Counted from the stretch's first letter, positions 52,813-62,762 are shown. The stretch: DNA of 64,000 nucleotides from a cyanobacterium endosymbiont of Rhopalodia gibberula (GCF_003574135.1 NZ_AP018341.1:434001-498000); one strand, 5' to 3'. Notes: generated by a model not told the origin, from the letters alone. Made by a program: numbers and translations.

Positions 52813-54779
52813 ATTAACGAGGGTGAGTCGTTTTTGACAAAGACGATGCTAAGGAAGACTTTCCCTGGCTCATAGTTCGTTTTTGCCATATCGATAATCC
52901 TTCTTACCATATCATGGTGGCTAACTTTTGGTCATTAATTGTCATTAAGCTAAATTAAATGAGAGTGTCTCACTATTACTTAGATAATTCCTCTCTAGGA
53001 GGATTCTCTAAGTGAGCAATTGCCGCTTCACATCCAGTATGAGTAAGTGAGTTTAGATAAATCTAAAAATAGAAAAGTAGTTAAAGAAGAGCAATCTTTT
53101 AGATATTAACCTGTCTGAAAATTAAGCTAACAGAATTAAAATGGCAAACACTATATAAAGTTGACTAGCGATCTAAAAATCCTCTTCAGAACGAGAACAA
53201 GATTGGAAATCTTATATTTAAATTAAAGAGTATGGAAAACTAAAGAAATAGTAGGTCAAATAAATCTGCCAATAAATATTATTTATAGAATATTTAGAGA
53301 AATAATTTCTAGATAGATTATTCAATGAAGAGAATAACTAAGGAAGTTTTAGAAAAGTAAAAGAATAATTTAAAACAAGCAAAATATTAAATATCTTTAA
53401 TAAATTTTAGGAGAATGTCAAAGAACTCATCATATCAGGTAATTGTTTAAAACATTAAAAATATAGAAAAGTAAAGTTAATTATTATTTAATATTTTACA
53501 AATTTTAAATAATAATTATGAATGAAAAAAACAAAATATAAAACTACAATTACAACTATAACTAATCTGTACCAGAGACAACCCATTTCCGTAAAAAAAT
53601 TAAAAAATTTTGTAAAAACAAAATAATAATTTTAGTAACTACTAAGAATAGTTATTTGTTGTATATACGTAGTTTAGTTAAAGTTAAATTAAAAGAATAA
53701 AAAGCAAAAGAAGGATATCCATTCCCTTTCGTTAACTTATAGTCCATAAAGAAATCTAATATTTCATATATTTAATTAAATAAAATCTATGAAATCACTG
53801 GAAAAATATACAAAAATAAATATAATAACATCCACACATTCTTCAACTGTTTAAAATTTAAATATCATTTGTTTGATTAAAGTTTTACAATTAATTGTTA
53901 ATTTTGTTTAAATCTAGAAAATAAGGTAATAAACCTGTAGTTTATATCTGGATTTTTTATTTTTTTTTTAAATTTTTATTGTAAATTATTTTAGTTAATG
54001 AAATAACTAACTTCTCTTTTTATTTCTAGATTTCATAGTGTATTGTTTTTATTTTCTGTAATTATAAACATATAAATATTTTTTTATTATCATATATAAA
54101 TTTATTTAAATACTCCTTTCTATTTTAGTTTAATTCTTATATTTACACCTCCATTTTTTTATTTTACAAAATAATTTATATTATATTAATCAATATTAAT
54201 TCCTGCAATTGAGGTGTTCTTATTTGGATTATATCGGTATATTACTTAATAAGTAATATTAACTTTTATTTATTTCAACCTTACTGTATTTTCTTTGTTT
54301 ATTAACAAATGTTTATTCTTATAAATTTTGACTATTTTTAACCGTGAATTTAAAATAACTTAACTAAGTTAAAATAACCATTATTTCTTATTTTTTTATT
54401 GTTAATAATATAATTAATGGTGCCAATTTGACTATTTAATTACTTATTTTATTAGTAAAAGAAATTAAAAAAATTTTATGTTGTGTTATTTTTATTTAGT
54501 TACTATAAATATAGTAAAAATACAGATTGATAATGTAAGTAAGTACATTTTACTGGTTTATTCAAGTGTTAAAGCTATTTGTTAGTAAATTTATACTAAC
54601 AAATAGCTTTAATAAAAAAATTGTAAAAATAAATTTTTGTTATTAATAACAGACTTGCAAAGGATTCTAATATAGATAGCTTATACTAAATGTAGTAAAT
54701 AAACTAATTAATTATCTCTAAATTGTTTATTTAGTTAATCGGTTTGTTTAATTTTCTAAAAAAATAAAATTATCGAAAT
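52813..54779. other. 2-kb very AT-rich gene-free region
   Basis: No gene found. A 19-bp perfect hairpin is at 54569-54612. A short plus-strand motif near 53665-53700 encoding RSLVKVKLKE has a diverged counterpart at 57656-57686 (SSLAKVKLK), outside the other arm of the large inverted repeat. It may be a trace of a duplicated gene. Confidence 0.5.
54569..54612. repeat. perfect hairpin, 19-bp stem and 6-nt loop
   Basis: TTAAAGCTATTTGTTAGTA (54569-54587) pairs exactly with 54594-54612 around loop AATTTA. It lies 168 bp outside the left arm of the large inverted repeat. A run of A follows on the plus strand, so it would read as a terminator on the minus strand. Confidence 0.7.
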
Positions 54780-54941
54780 AATCAATATTTTTTATTTCTA
54801 ATAAACAGTTATCGATAAAGTTTAAGTCAAGATAAAAAAGTAATAAAAATATATTTTTTTATAAAATTTGTTATTTTCTGATTTTTATAACTTTATGAGC
54901 TGGTCAATTATTTATAACTAGACAAACTTCTAGCTATAGGG

Positions 54942-54981
54942 TTAATACTTCTATTTTTTTTAAAAAAAATAGAAGTATTAA
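54942..54981 (-). terminator. 40-nt perfect palindrome behind the 17-codon ORF (left arm)
   Basis: TTAATACTTCTATTTTTTTT is followed directly by its own reverse complement. On the minus strand it lies 4 bp after the stop of the 17-codon ORF, a terminator position. The same element is repeated at 57319-57358 in the right arm. Confidence 0.65.
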
Positions 54982-54985
54982 TTTA

Positions 54986-55039
54986 TTATTCAAAAGTAAA
55001 ATAAGTAAAAAATAATGTAGTAAGCGCTCCAATTAACAT
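54986..55039 (-). CDS. 17-codon ORF with ribosome-binding site (left-arm copy)
   Basis: Identical to the right-arm copy at 57261-57314. ATG at 55039-55037, AAGGAG 8 nt upstream (55053-55048 on the minus strand), TAA at 54988-54986. The predicted peptide MLIGALTTLFFTYFTFE is a single hydrophobic segment. See the right-arm copy. Confidence 0.4.
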   Translation of the reverse strand: MLIGALTTLFFTYFTFE

Positions 55040-55477
55040 AATTATTTCTCCTTAATTTTTAGAAAAATTTTTATAGGCTCGTCTTCCTTCCGTTACTCAG
55101 GTACAATAAGGAATCATAGCTAAATAAACTCAGATTTTCTAAAAATAAACTAGGTTTTAGAGTTTAAGTTGTCCTAACATGGTCAAATATTTATGTCTCG
55201 GAAAAAGTATTCTTCCGGTAAAGTTTAATTTTTAAACTAAATGATACATAGCAGGAATATTAACGATAATATCTATTTTTTATATAAGCAAGTACTTAGT
55301 TTGTATAGAATAGCAGCGCTATTTAGTTCTAGTAATAATTCTATAAAATTAAGCTTTTCTATCTTAATTAAAGGCATTTTTTTTAAGCCATTAGATAAAG
55401 TTTTATCTTTTGTACTATTTTATAAAATTTAAGGAAAAGATTGACAAAACTATAACTGAGTTGACGATTCACTGCTA

Positions 55478-55909
55478 ATTGTCGAGTCAATTGATTTTTC
55501 TGATTTATTAGTTTTTATAACTTTAATGAGAATATTTTATATAGTACAACCGCGTTAATAAATCTCACTGGAAAGGTTGAAACTATTAAATATCTGTTTA
55601 TTTTTGATAGAAAAAATCTTTAAATTATTCAAATTAAAATTGAAGTATTTAACAATTTATACAAAAAAAATAGTCTCGTCAAAAATATTCTTGTAATGTC
55701 ACTAATTAGTACAAAGTCTTGAGTAAAAAAGATTAATCATTTAAGGTTGTGCCCTAAATTTTAAGAAAATTACTCAAGAAATTAATTAGCTATGATAGGA
55801 TGGGACTATGTAGAATAAAATAACCTTGTTCATATTTACATTAACTGTTATTTTTTTACATTAACTATTATTTTTTTGAGGTTGAAGATAATAGTCTAAA
55901 TTGTTTACT
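55478..55909. other. leader between left repeat arm and ecfT-like gene
   Basis: 432 bp of unique AT-rich DNA inside the repeat. It must carry the ecfT-like promoter unless that lies in the repeat arm. A short direct duplication (TTAACTRTTATTTTTTT) is visible at about 55843-55876. Confidence 0.45.
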
Positions 55910-56782
55910 ATGGACTTACTGCGCTCACTTCCCATTGGACTCTATCTAGAAAAACCTATCACTTGGTTACATCAACTCGATCCTAGAGTAAAACTAGTTT
56001 GGTTAATGACTTTTCTTGCTTCCCCGATTTTAGCTCACCCCTTCTGGCAACTTGGAGTAGTTGGAATTCTGATATTATTGACCATAGCAGCTAGGATTCC
56101 AATAAGAGTCTGGAGACAACAAATGGGCTGGTTAATTGTTCTCTCAATTCTCACATTTATGATTACAGCAATTGCCCCTGATGGTTTGGCGGTCAATGCC
56201 CAACCTCGACTCTTGGATGGTGACTTATCTTTGCCGCAGCCTACTGATTATGACTATATTTTATTTGATAAAGGGCGGTTGATTACCCGTCGGTCTGTTG
56301 AGTTAGGAATTCGTATCAGTACCCTAATTTTCATTCTTATTTATAGCACTAACCTTTATCTTTTAACTACCGCTCCAGAAGAAATTACTGCTGGGTTAGA
56401 AGATTTACTAGAACCTTTGCGTCATCTGAAACTCCCCATTACAGAAATTATGTTAACTCTAACGCTTTCTTTACGGTTTATTCCCCTGGTGCTAGAAGAG
56501 TTACAAAATTTAGCTAGATCGATTCGTACTAGGGCAATTAATTGGAAAAAATTAGGAATTAAACGAACTTTACAGGTATGGTTAGTTGTAGTAGAAAAAT
56601 TATTAGAAAATTTGTTGATGCGGGCTGAAGAGATTGCCGTTGCCATGGAAGTTAGAGGGTTTACTAACCCTAATGAACATCGAGTTCAATGGTATCAATT
56701 ACGCTTAATTCAGTGGGATTGGGTCGCTTTAGCAATTTTAATTCCTTTTTGGTGGGCACGGTTTATTTGGGGAAGAATGTGA
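55910..56782 (+). CDS. EcfT/CbiQ-family transmembrane transporter protein
   Basis: 290 residues from the ATG at 55910; a TTG three codons earlier is also in frame. It has four to six membrane spans and the family hallmarks: LHQLDPRVKLVWLM near the start, LTLSLRFIPLVLEELQNLARSIRTRA (first Ala-Arg coupling helix) and AEEIAVAMEVRGFTNPNEH (second, AMEVRG). EcfT proteins couple two ATPases to a vitamin- or metal-binding S component. No ATPase or S component is adjacent. Many cyanobacteria carry such a solitary cbiQ-like gene. It is intact and sits alone in the centre of the inverted repeat. Confidence 0.88.
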   Translation: MDLLRSLPIGLYLEKPITWLHQLDPRVKLVWLMTFLASPILAHPFWQLGVVGILILLTIAARIPIRVWRQQMGWLIVLSILTFMITAIAPDGLAVNAQPRLLDGDLSLPQPTDYDYILFDKGRLITRRSVELGIRISTLIFILIYSTNLYLLTTAPEEITAGLEDLLEPLRHLKLPITEIMLTLTLSLRFIPLVLEELQNLARSIRTRAINWKKLGIKRTLQVWLVVVEKLLENLLMRAEEIAVAMEVRGFTNPNEHRVQWYQLRLIQWDWVALAILIPFWWARFIWGRM

Positions 56783-57260
56783 TATGAACTTTCTGTATTT
56801 TAAGGAAAAAATCGGCGTTGACTAGCAGTGAATCGTCAACTCAGTTATAGTTTTGTCAATCTTTTCCTTAAATTTTATAAAATAGTACAAAAGATAAAAC
56901 TTTATCTAATGGCTTAAAAAAAATGCCTTTAATTAAGATAGAAAAGCTTAATTTTATAGAATTATTACTAGAACTAAATAGCGCTGCTATTCTATACAAA
57001 CTAAGTACTTGCTTATATAAAAAATAGATATTATCGTTAATATTCCTGCTATGTATCATTTAGTTTAAAAATTAAACTTTACCGGAAGAATACTTTTTCC
57101 GAGACATAAATATTTGACCATGTTAGGACAACTTAAACTCTAAAACCTAGTTTATTTTTAGAAAATCTGAGTTTATTTAGCTATGATTCCTTATTGTACC
57201 TGAGTAACGGAAGGAAGACGAGCCTATAAAAATTTTTCTAAAAATTAAGGAGAAATAATT

Positions 57261-57314
57261 ATGTTAATTGGAGCGCTTACTACATTATTTTTTACTTATT
57301 TTACTTTTGAATAA
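57261..57314 (+). CDS. 17-codon ORF with ribosome-binding site (right-arm copy)
   Basis: AAGGAG (57247-57252) stands 8 nt before ATG at 57261, an unusually good ribosome-binding site for this window. The frame reads MLIGALTTLFFTYFTFE and stops. A 40-nt palindrome follows 4 bp later. Site, start, stop and terminator-like element together resemble a small transcription unit, present twice because of the repeat. The peptide is one hydrophobic span and matches no small photosystem or cytochrome subunit I know. It could be the cut-off start of a longer lost gene. Confidence 0.4.
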   Translation: MLIGALTTLFFTYFTFE

Positions 57315-57318
57315 TAAA

Positions 57319-57358
57319 TTAATACTTCTATTTTTTTTAAAAAAAATAGAAGTATTAA
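57319..57358 (+). terminator. 40-nt perfect palindrome behind the 17-codon ORF (right arm)
   Basis: Right-arm copy of the palindrome at 54942-54981: T8 then A8 in the centre, flanked by TTAATACTTCTA and its complement. Confidence 0.65.
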
Positions 57359-57520
57359 CCCTATAGCTAGAAGTTTGTCTAGTTATAAATAATTGACCAG
57401 CTCATAAAGTTATAAAAATCAGAAAATAACAAATTTTATAAAAAAATATATTTTTATTACTTTTTTATCTTGACTTAAACTTTATCGATAACTGTTTATT
57501 AGAAATAAAAAATATTGATT

Positions 57521-58415
57521 TGCAAACCCAATAATTTCATAACTCTATGATTCTCAATCAAGCGATTGATTAAGCAACTGATAAAAACATAACTAGCCAG
57601 TTTCCTCAGTTCGGTTATTATGAGTTATCTAATTCAAAACCACTATCAATGCATACAAGTAGTTTAGCTAAAGTCAAATTAAAATAATAGATAAGAATAA
57701 ATAATATTTTTTGTATAAAATCACAGTCCGTAATTTTTCTTAAAATAAAGAGGTATAGCATCAAATGAAAATCATAAAATTGTCATGAATATATCTATCT
57801 TTAGATATATTTTAGCTAAGGCAATTAAATTGGTTATTGCTAAAAGACATCATCATAAAATGATATAAATAAAAGCGATATAAATTTCACTTGAATTACT
57901 TCAATATAAAGATACAAAATAATTAGCGTTATCAACATTTATTTAAAGTCATTTATTTAACGTTAAAGTTAATGTCGCCGATTAACTTTTTGCCATCTTT
58001 GATCCTACCACTTACCGTCTTCCCCTTGTTAATTCTAAATCGGCGGAAACTCTTTAATTATTCTATTTATAGATACAGCGAGGTTTATAAATAAACTTAC
58101 CCCGTCATTAGTCAATGCTTTTCAGGCTAATCCACTCCAGGGAAAGAAAGTCACTGAAGTGGATGCCCTTCTTTGTTTGACTAGTCTCGCCTAACGTGGG
58201 AAATTTTAAGTTGAATCGGTTATGATGATTTTTGGAAAGATGTCCCTAACCCTTAAGTCGATGTTGTCGACGTTTAACACAATTGATTAGATGAAAAGTA
58301 CATTTTCGAACAGACTAAGGCTAAACATTCCTAAGCTGTGTTAATTTACGTGAGTAGGCAGTTTGAGTTAGAAACTAAACCAAAAGCTATGGCATTTGGT
58401 TTAGTTTCTGCAGAT
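57521..58415. other. 0.9-kb decayed region with coding fragments
   Basis: Plus-strand fragments are protein-like but broken. 57575-57686 reads DKNITSQFPQFGYYELSNSK and on to a stop. 58099-58193 includes LTPSLVNAFQANPLQGKKVT and ends at a TAA. 58217-58260 reads GYDDFWKDVPNP then a stop. The last two may be parts of one frameshifted gene; families not recognised. A hairpin lies at the right end. Confidence 0.5.
58370..58409 (-). terminator. hairpin after murE, 15-bp perfect stem
   Basis: AGAAACTAAACCAAA (58370-58384) pairs exactly with 58395-58409 around a 10-nt loop. It starts 6 bp after the murE stop on the minus strand, so a transcription-terminating or 3'-stabilising role is likely. No long T-run follows. 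Confidence 0.65.
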
Positions 58416-59918
58416 TCAGATACTTTGGTCTAATTTTGCAGCTAAAGCTTTTCTAGCTTGTTCACGATCATCAAAGTGTATTTTTTCTGTTCCTAAAATT
58501 TGATAATCTTCGTGACCTTTTCCGGCAATTAAGACTCCATCTCCTGGTTTTGCTCGTTGAATAGCTTGATTAATAGCCTCAGCACGATCACTAATAACAA
58601 CGGGGTTCACTGAATCGGGAATCCCCTCTAAAATATCAGCCAAGATCCTCTCGGGATCCTCAGTGCGGGGGTTATCAGAGGTAACAATGCATATGTCCGC
58701 TAATTGGCCAGAAATTCGACCCATTAGGGGACGTTTAGTACGATCACGATCACCGCCACACCCGAAAACGCAAATCATCTTGCCCTGAATGAAGGGACGA
58801 GAAGCATTGAGCAAATTTTCTAGACTATCAGGAGTATGAGCATAATCGACAATGACGCTAATATCCTGTTTATCACTAATTTTTACCCGTTCCATTCGCC
58901 CTGGAACTCCTGTAAATTTAGGTAACTTAGCAACAATTTCGTCTAAATCTAGCCTAAAACATAAGACTGTTGCGACTGCTGCTAAAAGGTTGGACAGATT
59001 GAATTGTCCGACCAATGGGGAAGTAAAGGAAACAGTTCCCTGAGGCGTATGTAAAGCTCCTGACACTCCCGCTGCTTCGTAAGTGAGATTGCTTGTATAG
59101 AAGTCTGCTGTCTCACTACTGACGCTATAACTCCATACCTTATCAGAACCTAATCTTTCAATTAGCCGTTCTCCGTAGATATCATCTAGGTTAACAATTG
59201 CCCGTCCTGTAAGGTATTCTGATCCAAATAAAAGACTTTTGGCGAGGAAATAATGTTCCATATCTTTATGAAAGTCCAGGTGATCTTGGGTTAAATTGGT
59301 AAAAACTCCTACCTTAAATTGGCATTCTTTAACCCTTTCTTGGGCTAAGGCGTGGGAACTCACTTCCATGACACAATACTGGTTTTGAGCCGCTACTGCT
59401 TCTGCCAGTCGTCCTTGTAATTCTGCGGCAAAGGGAGTGGTATGAGTAGCCGTTTGTTGAAATCCCTGCCAACGGGTATATAGAGTGCCAAATAATGCGG
59501 TGGGGTATTTTCCTTGAGTCAAAAAAAATTCAATTAAGTGGGCAGTGGTGGTTTTTCCATTAGTTCCGGTGATCCCAATCATGTTCAACTTTTGACTTGG
59601 ATAATTGTAAAATGCTGTGGCTACTTGGGCACAGACTGTCACCATGTCCTCTGCCGTAAGAATGCAAACGTCAGGGGGAGGGGGAAATTGGGCAGCTGCT
59701 TGAGGGGTAATAATAGCTGCTATCGCTCCTGCTTCTATGGCACTTTGCCAAAATTGGCCACCGTCAACACGGGTTCCTGGCATTCCGATAAATAAATCCC
59801 CCGGTTTACAAGCATGGGAATTAGTGCAAATACCTTTAATTTGGCGATCAAGAAGATTATTAGTACAAAAATCTCCGAAAATGGAAACTTTTTTTAGTAA
59901 ATCTCGTATTTTTACCAT
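58416..59918 (-). CDS. murE: UDP-N-acetylmuramoyl-L-alanyl-D-glutamate--2,6-diaminopimelate ligase
   Basis: 500 residues, full length. Mur ligase motifs: ITGTNGKTTTAHLIE (ATP loop), MEVSSHALAQERV, FTNLTQDHLDFHKDMEHYFL, VDYAHTPDSLENLL and the DNPR motif (TSDNPRTEDPERI), which marks addition of meso-diaminopimelate rather than lysine. It builds the third residue of the peptidoglycan stem. It shows the organism still makes a wall. Confidence 0.97.
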   Translation of the reverse strand: MVKIRDLLKKVSIFGDFCTNNLLDRQIKGICTNSHACKPGDLFIGMPGTRVDGGQFWQSAIEAGAIAAIITPQAAAQFPPPPDVCILTAEDMVTVCAQVATAFYNYPSQKLNMIGITGTNGKTTTAHLIEFFLTQGKYPTALFGTLYTRWQGFQQTATHTTPFAAELQGRLAEAVAAQNQYCVMEVSSHALAQERVKECQFKVGVFTNLTQDHLDFHKDMEHYFLAKSLLFGSEYLTGRAIVNLDDIYGERLIERLGSDKVWSYSVSSETADFYTSNLTYEAAGVSGALHTPQGTVSFTSPLVGQFNLSNLLAAVATVLCFRLDLDEIVAKLPKFTGVPGRMERVKISDKQDISVIVDYAHTPDSLENLLNASRPFIQGKMICVFGCGGDRDRTKRPLMGRISGQLADICIVTSDNPRTEDPERILADILEGIPDSVNPVVISDRAEAINQAIQRAKPGDGVLIAGKGHEDYQILGTEKIHFDDREQARKALAAKLDQSI

Positions 59919-60665
59919 AAAAATTCTTTGTTTTTTATAAATTGGGGTTAGATTTTATAATCTCTTGTGAGTGATGTTAGCAAAATTCTTTAATAAGTTC
60001 CCTTAGTAAAGATAAAAACTAAATGTACTAATAATACACATGTTTTAGAGTAATCAATAAAGCTCTGAAATAACTATTTTATTTCATAAAAAATTTTTTT
60101 TTGTATAATCGAGATAAGATTCGTTTTTTTATGTAAAAAATTGCAAAATTTTGCCATAATTCTGTAGAGTAGTACAACTTAAATAAGTGTATAGATTAGT
60201 GATTTAATCATCTTTATTTTAACTTTTAAAACTAATAATTTTCCCCTTTTAATTTTGTATTAAATTATTTTAATTTTATCTAAAATTGAAGTAGTAAAAA
60301 CGTCTGATTATTTTTTTCTAAACTATAGATAGCTAGTTTTTCTTAACCAGATATTTTCTAAAAAAATACTAAGTTAAATGACCTACATCCAATTGCTGCA
60401 ACCACTTTTTATTTTAAATAATAACAGTTATTTATAGCCATCTATAAATTATAGACTTCATCTTTTTATTGACTTCATCTTTTTTTATTCTACATTAGAC
60501 TTTATCTACAATTTTTTAAACTATAATATAAAATTATGATGATTTTCGTCTCTTAAAGTAAAAAAATATTTCTTAGGATTATCTTTAAAGTGTTGTTACT
60601 TATTTTTCTGATGAAGAAAGGTTAAAATAGGAATTCATAACACTACCTTGTAAAAGAATAGTCAA

Positions 60666-60705
60666 GCCAAAGTAGAGACGCCATGTACAGCGTCTCTACT
60701 TTGGC
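60666..60705 (-). terminator. GTAGAGACG-type palindrome downstream of desA
   Basis: GCCAAAGTAGAGACGC (60666-60681) pairs exactly with 60690-60705 around an 8-nt loop. The core AGTAGAGACG...CGTCTCTACT belongs to a kind of small dispersed palindrome seen in many cyanobacterial genomes. It is 43 bp after the desA stop on the minus strand and may serve as its terminator. Confidence 0.65.
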
Positions 60706-60729
60706 AATTTTCCTAAATTTAGGAAAATT
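60706..60729. repeat. 24-bp perfect palindrome
   Basis: AATTTTCCTAAA followed directly by its reverse complement. It abuts the GTAGAGACG-type hairpin, giving a double-palindrome downstream of desA. Read on the minus strand it comes first after the desA stop. Confidence 0.6.
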
Positions 60730-60747
60730 TTAGGACGACATCCCCCA

Positions 60748-61824
60748 TTAACTCAGGAAAGAAATATTAGTATTTTTTGATTTTTCGTGGTAGTAATTCT
60801 TAAAAGATTGGTAATTAGACTCGAGGTGATACAGATGGCACTGAGTTGTAATCTTCTTTATTAAAGACCAAGAAAACCTGTATTCACAAAGATAATTTCC
60901 CCAATTCTCCTTTAAACTTTGATGGGCTTGGCGTAAATTATAACTGGGAATTCCAGGAGAAATATGGTGAGGAATATGAACATTGATATCATGGCAAAGA
61001 ATTTCTATCCAATGGGGATAGTCACAATGAACCGTCCCACTTAATTGGGCCTGGGCCTCATTCCATTGGTCAGCCTTTTTAAAAGCAATATTTGGGACTG
61101 TGTGATGTACTAGAGTAAAGGTGCTCATCCAGAAGTGAAAGACTAACCAAGGTAACAACCAAAATTTAACAAAACCCCATACTCCTAGAGTCGTTAATAA
61201 AATCGGAAAACCAATAACTGCACTAATAATCACAACTAAGACAGAAAAACGAACTTGCTCTCGTTCTCTTCCGGTAAACGTCGTCCAGTCAAAGTGAATC
61301 TTAGCCCAATGAACAACAGAAGCAAACCACCAAAATCGTCCTCGAAGTTGACGATAACCCCATTTAGCAAATGGAGAAAAACTTTCATAAAACTCTGTAG
61401 TGATGGGATTCCAGGCGTTATCCACATCAAGCTTGTTTGTATGTTTATGATGGTAATCATGGAGAATACGCCAACTATGGAAAGGATAGATAATCGGTAA
61501 AAAAGCTAAATGTCCTACCCAATTATTAACCCAAGTACTGTTAGAAAAGGAACGATGGCCACAGTCATGACCAATCACAAAAAATCCAGTTAAAGCAGTT
61601 CCTGTAAATACCCAAAGAATAGGCAGTAAATACCAAGGAGTGGTCGCTAAAGCTCCCATACCTAAAGCCACCATAAAGATACTTAGAAGTATCTTAAACC
61701 ATGCTTTACGCGGATCTTTAGTAAATACGTTTGAGGGAAGGGTATTGATAATATCCCGTAAACGCACTGCGGGGTCAAGTTGTGATAGGGTTTTGCGTTG
61801 AGTAGGACTAGTCAGTGTTGTCAT
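60748..61824 (-). CDS. desA: delta-12 type fatty acid desaturase
   Basis: 358 residues with the three histidine boxes of membrane desaturases: HDCGH (86-90), HDYHH (122-126) and a C-terminal HIPHH (NVHIPHH), with four membrane spans between. The acyl-lipid delta-12 group introduces the second double bond in oleate-containing glycerolipids. Box spacing and WVFTGTALTGFFVIGHDCGH fit DesA rather than DesB or DesC. Complete. Confidence 0.9.
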   Translation of the reverse strand: MTTLTSPTQRKTLSQLDPAVRLRDIINTLPSNVFTKDPRKAWFKILLSIFMVALGMGALATTPWYLLPILWVFTGTALTGFFVIGHDCGHRSFSNSTWVNNWVGHLAFLPIIYPFHSWRILHDYHHKHTNKLDVDNAWNPITTEFYESFSPFAKWGYRQLRGRFWWFASVVHWAKIHFDWTTFTGREREQVRFSVLVVIISAVIGFPILLTTLGVWGFVKFWLLPWLVFHFWMSTFTLVHHTVPNIAFKKADQWNEAQAQLSGTVHCDYPHWIEILCHDINVHIPHHISPGIPSYNLRQAHQSLKENWGNYLCEYRFSWSLIKKITTQCHLYHLESNYQSFKNYYHEKSKNTNISFLS

Positions 61825-62078
61825 GAACGATGAATAATATTGAAATGGTGAATCCGGAGTAATTAAAAAGCCAAATTAACATAGAGAAACCAATTTATCC
61901 TAGCGGGGAAGTAACATATGTCCTTCACGAATAAAAATCTCTTAGGTTGAGCCTTAATAGTTATATCACAATCTATGAGTCACCCTATCTTAGTTGACAA
62001 ACAGTATGGTGTAATGGAATGGTAGATCTCTTGTGATTTCCTAACCCGTTATTTCAGTGAAACACTGACACACTTTGC

Positions 62079-62762
62079 ATGGAGACTCAATCAATTAGCG
62101 AGCTGTTTCCCCTGTTCCATACAGCTAATTCAGAGACATTAGAATGGTTTTTATCAGTTGTAGACCAAGAGGACTATCCCCCTGATATTAAAGTTGTGAG
62201 GGAGGATGATTGGGGAAAAGCGGTTTACTTTGTCGTTTCTGGTTGGGTTAAACTCCGCTCCCATTACCAGGGTTCCGAAACAACCCTAGAAATTCTCAGT
62301 CGAGGAGATTTTTTTGGAGAAATGGAGGTTCTTGAGGAATCCCTTAGGTCAATTGAGGTTATATCTTTGTCTGAGTTGCAATTATTGAGTATTTCGGCTC
62401 AACGCTTCCTACAAATGTTGTTTAAAGATCCTCAGTTACATCATCGAATGTTACAGTTACAAGTCCGGCGAGTTCGTCAACTTTATCGTCGTCTTCAATT
62501 GCGCCAACAGTCTCCTAAAGTTAGGTTAGCTAAAACCTTAATTAAGTTAGCAGAAACCTACGGTAAGTCTACTGAAAAAGGAACAGAAATTTGGTATTTT
62601 CCTGGGCAAGATTTAGCGGACATCGCTGATGTTTCTTTAGAAGAATTACAGTCAGCAATAACCCAGTTGCAAAGTCAAGGTTGTCTAGAAATAGACCTAG
62701 TTGGTCATAATTTATATTTAAGTAATCTTAAGCAAATTCACCATTTTTCCCAACAACTTTAA
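62079..62762 (+). CDS. Crp/Fnr-family transcriptional regulator
   Basis: 227 residues. The N-terminal cyclic-nucleotide-binding fold (about 15-115) has VVREDDWGKAVYFVVSGWVK and ILSRGDFFGEMEVLEESLRS. A dimer helix (about 118-145) and a C-terminal winged helix (about 150-220, DLADIADVSLEELQSAITQLQ) follow. The recognition helix lacks the usual Arg-Glu-Thr-Ser/Val-Ser-Arg pattern, so DNA specificity differs from NtcA and Crp. The cNMP pocket also lacks the canonical RA(A/T) end. Ligand unknown. The next gene starts 2 bp after its stop, so both are probably co-transcribed. Confidence 0.82.
   Translation: METQSISELFPLFHTANSETLEWFLSVVDQEDYPPDIKVVREDDWGKAVYFVVSGWVKLRSHYQGSETTLEILSRGDFFGEMEVLEESLRSIEVISLSELQLLSISAQRFLQMLFKDPQLHHRMLQLQVRRVRQLYRRLQLRQQSPKVRLAKTLIKLAETYGKSTEKGTEIWYFPGQDLADIADVSLEELQSAITQLQSQGCLEIDLVGHNLYLSNLKQIHHFSQQL

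Larger units (their letters stand above)
54780..55477 (+). repeat. left arm of perfect 698-bp inverted repeat
   Basis: Every base I compared between 54780 and 55477 is exactly complementary, in reverse order, to 57520 down to 56823. The arm contains a 40-nt palindrome (54942-54981), a 17-codon ORF on the minus strand (54986-55039) and a 63-codon AT-rich plus-strand frame (55241-55432) with no ribosome-binding site. No transposase or terminal repeats are visible. Confidence 0.97.
56823..57520 (-). repeat. right arm of perfect 698-bp inverted repeat
   Basis: Exact reverse complement of 54780-55477. It begins 40 bp after the ecfT-like stop. At the junction GTTGAC (56817-56822) directly precedes the arm, and GTCAAC lies inside it at 56835-56840. 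This short inverted pair could have seeded the duplication by template switching. A 34-codon plus-strand frame (starting MPLIKIEKLNFIELLLELNS, 56922-57026) lies opposite the 63-codon frame and is equally unproven. Confidence 0.97.
59919..60747. other. 0.83-kb AT-rich spacer
   Basis: No gene. Holds the presumed murE promoter at the left and the desA-proximal palindromes at 60666-60705 and 60706-60729 at the right. Confidence 0.5.

Noticed and set aside
55241-55432. 63-codon ORF present identically in both repeat arms (also 56868-57059 minus)
   Set aside because: It occurs twice only because of the inverted repeat. It has no ribosome-binding site, its composition is that of random AT-rich DNA and another frame on the opposite strand is equally plausible.
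54780-57520. Reading the inverted repeat as a composite transposon
   Set aside because: No transposase frame in either arm, no terminal inverted repeats within an arm and no obvious target-site duplication.
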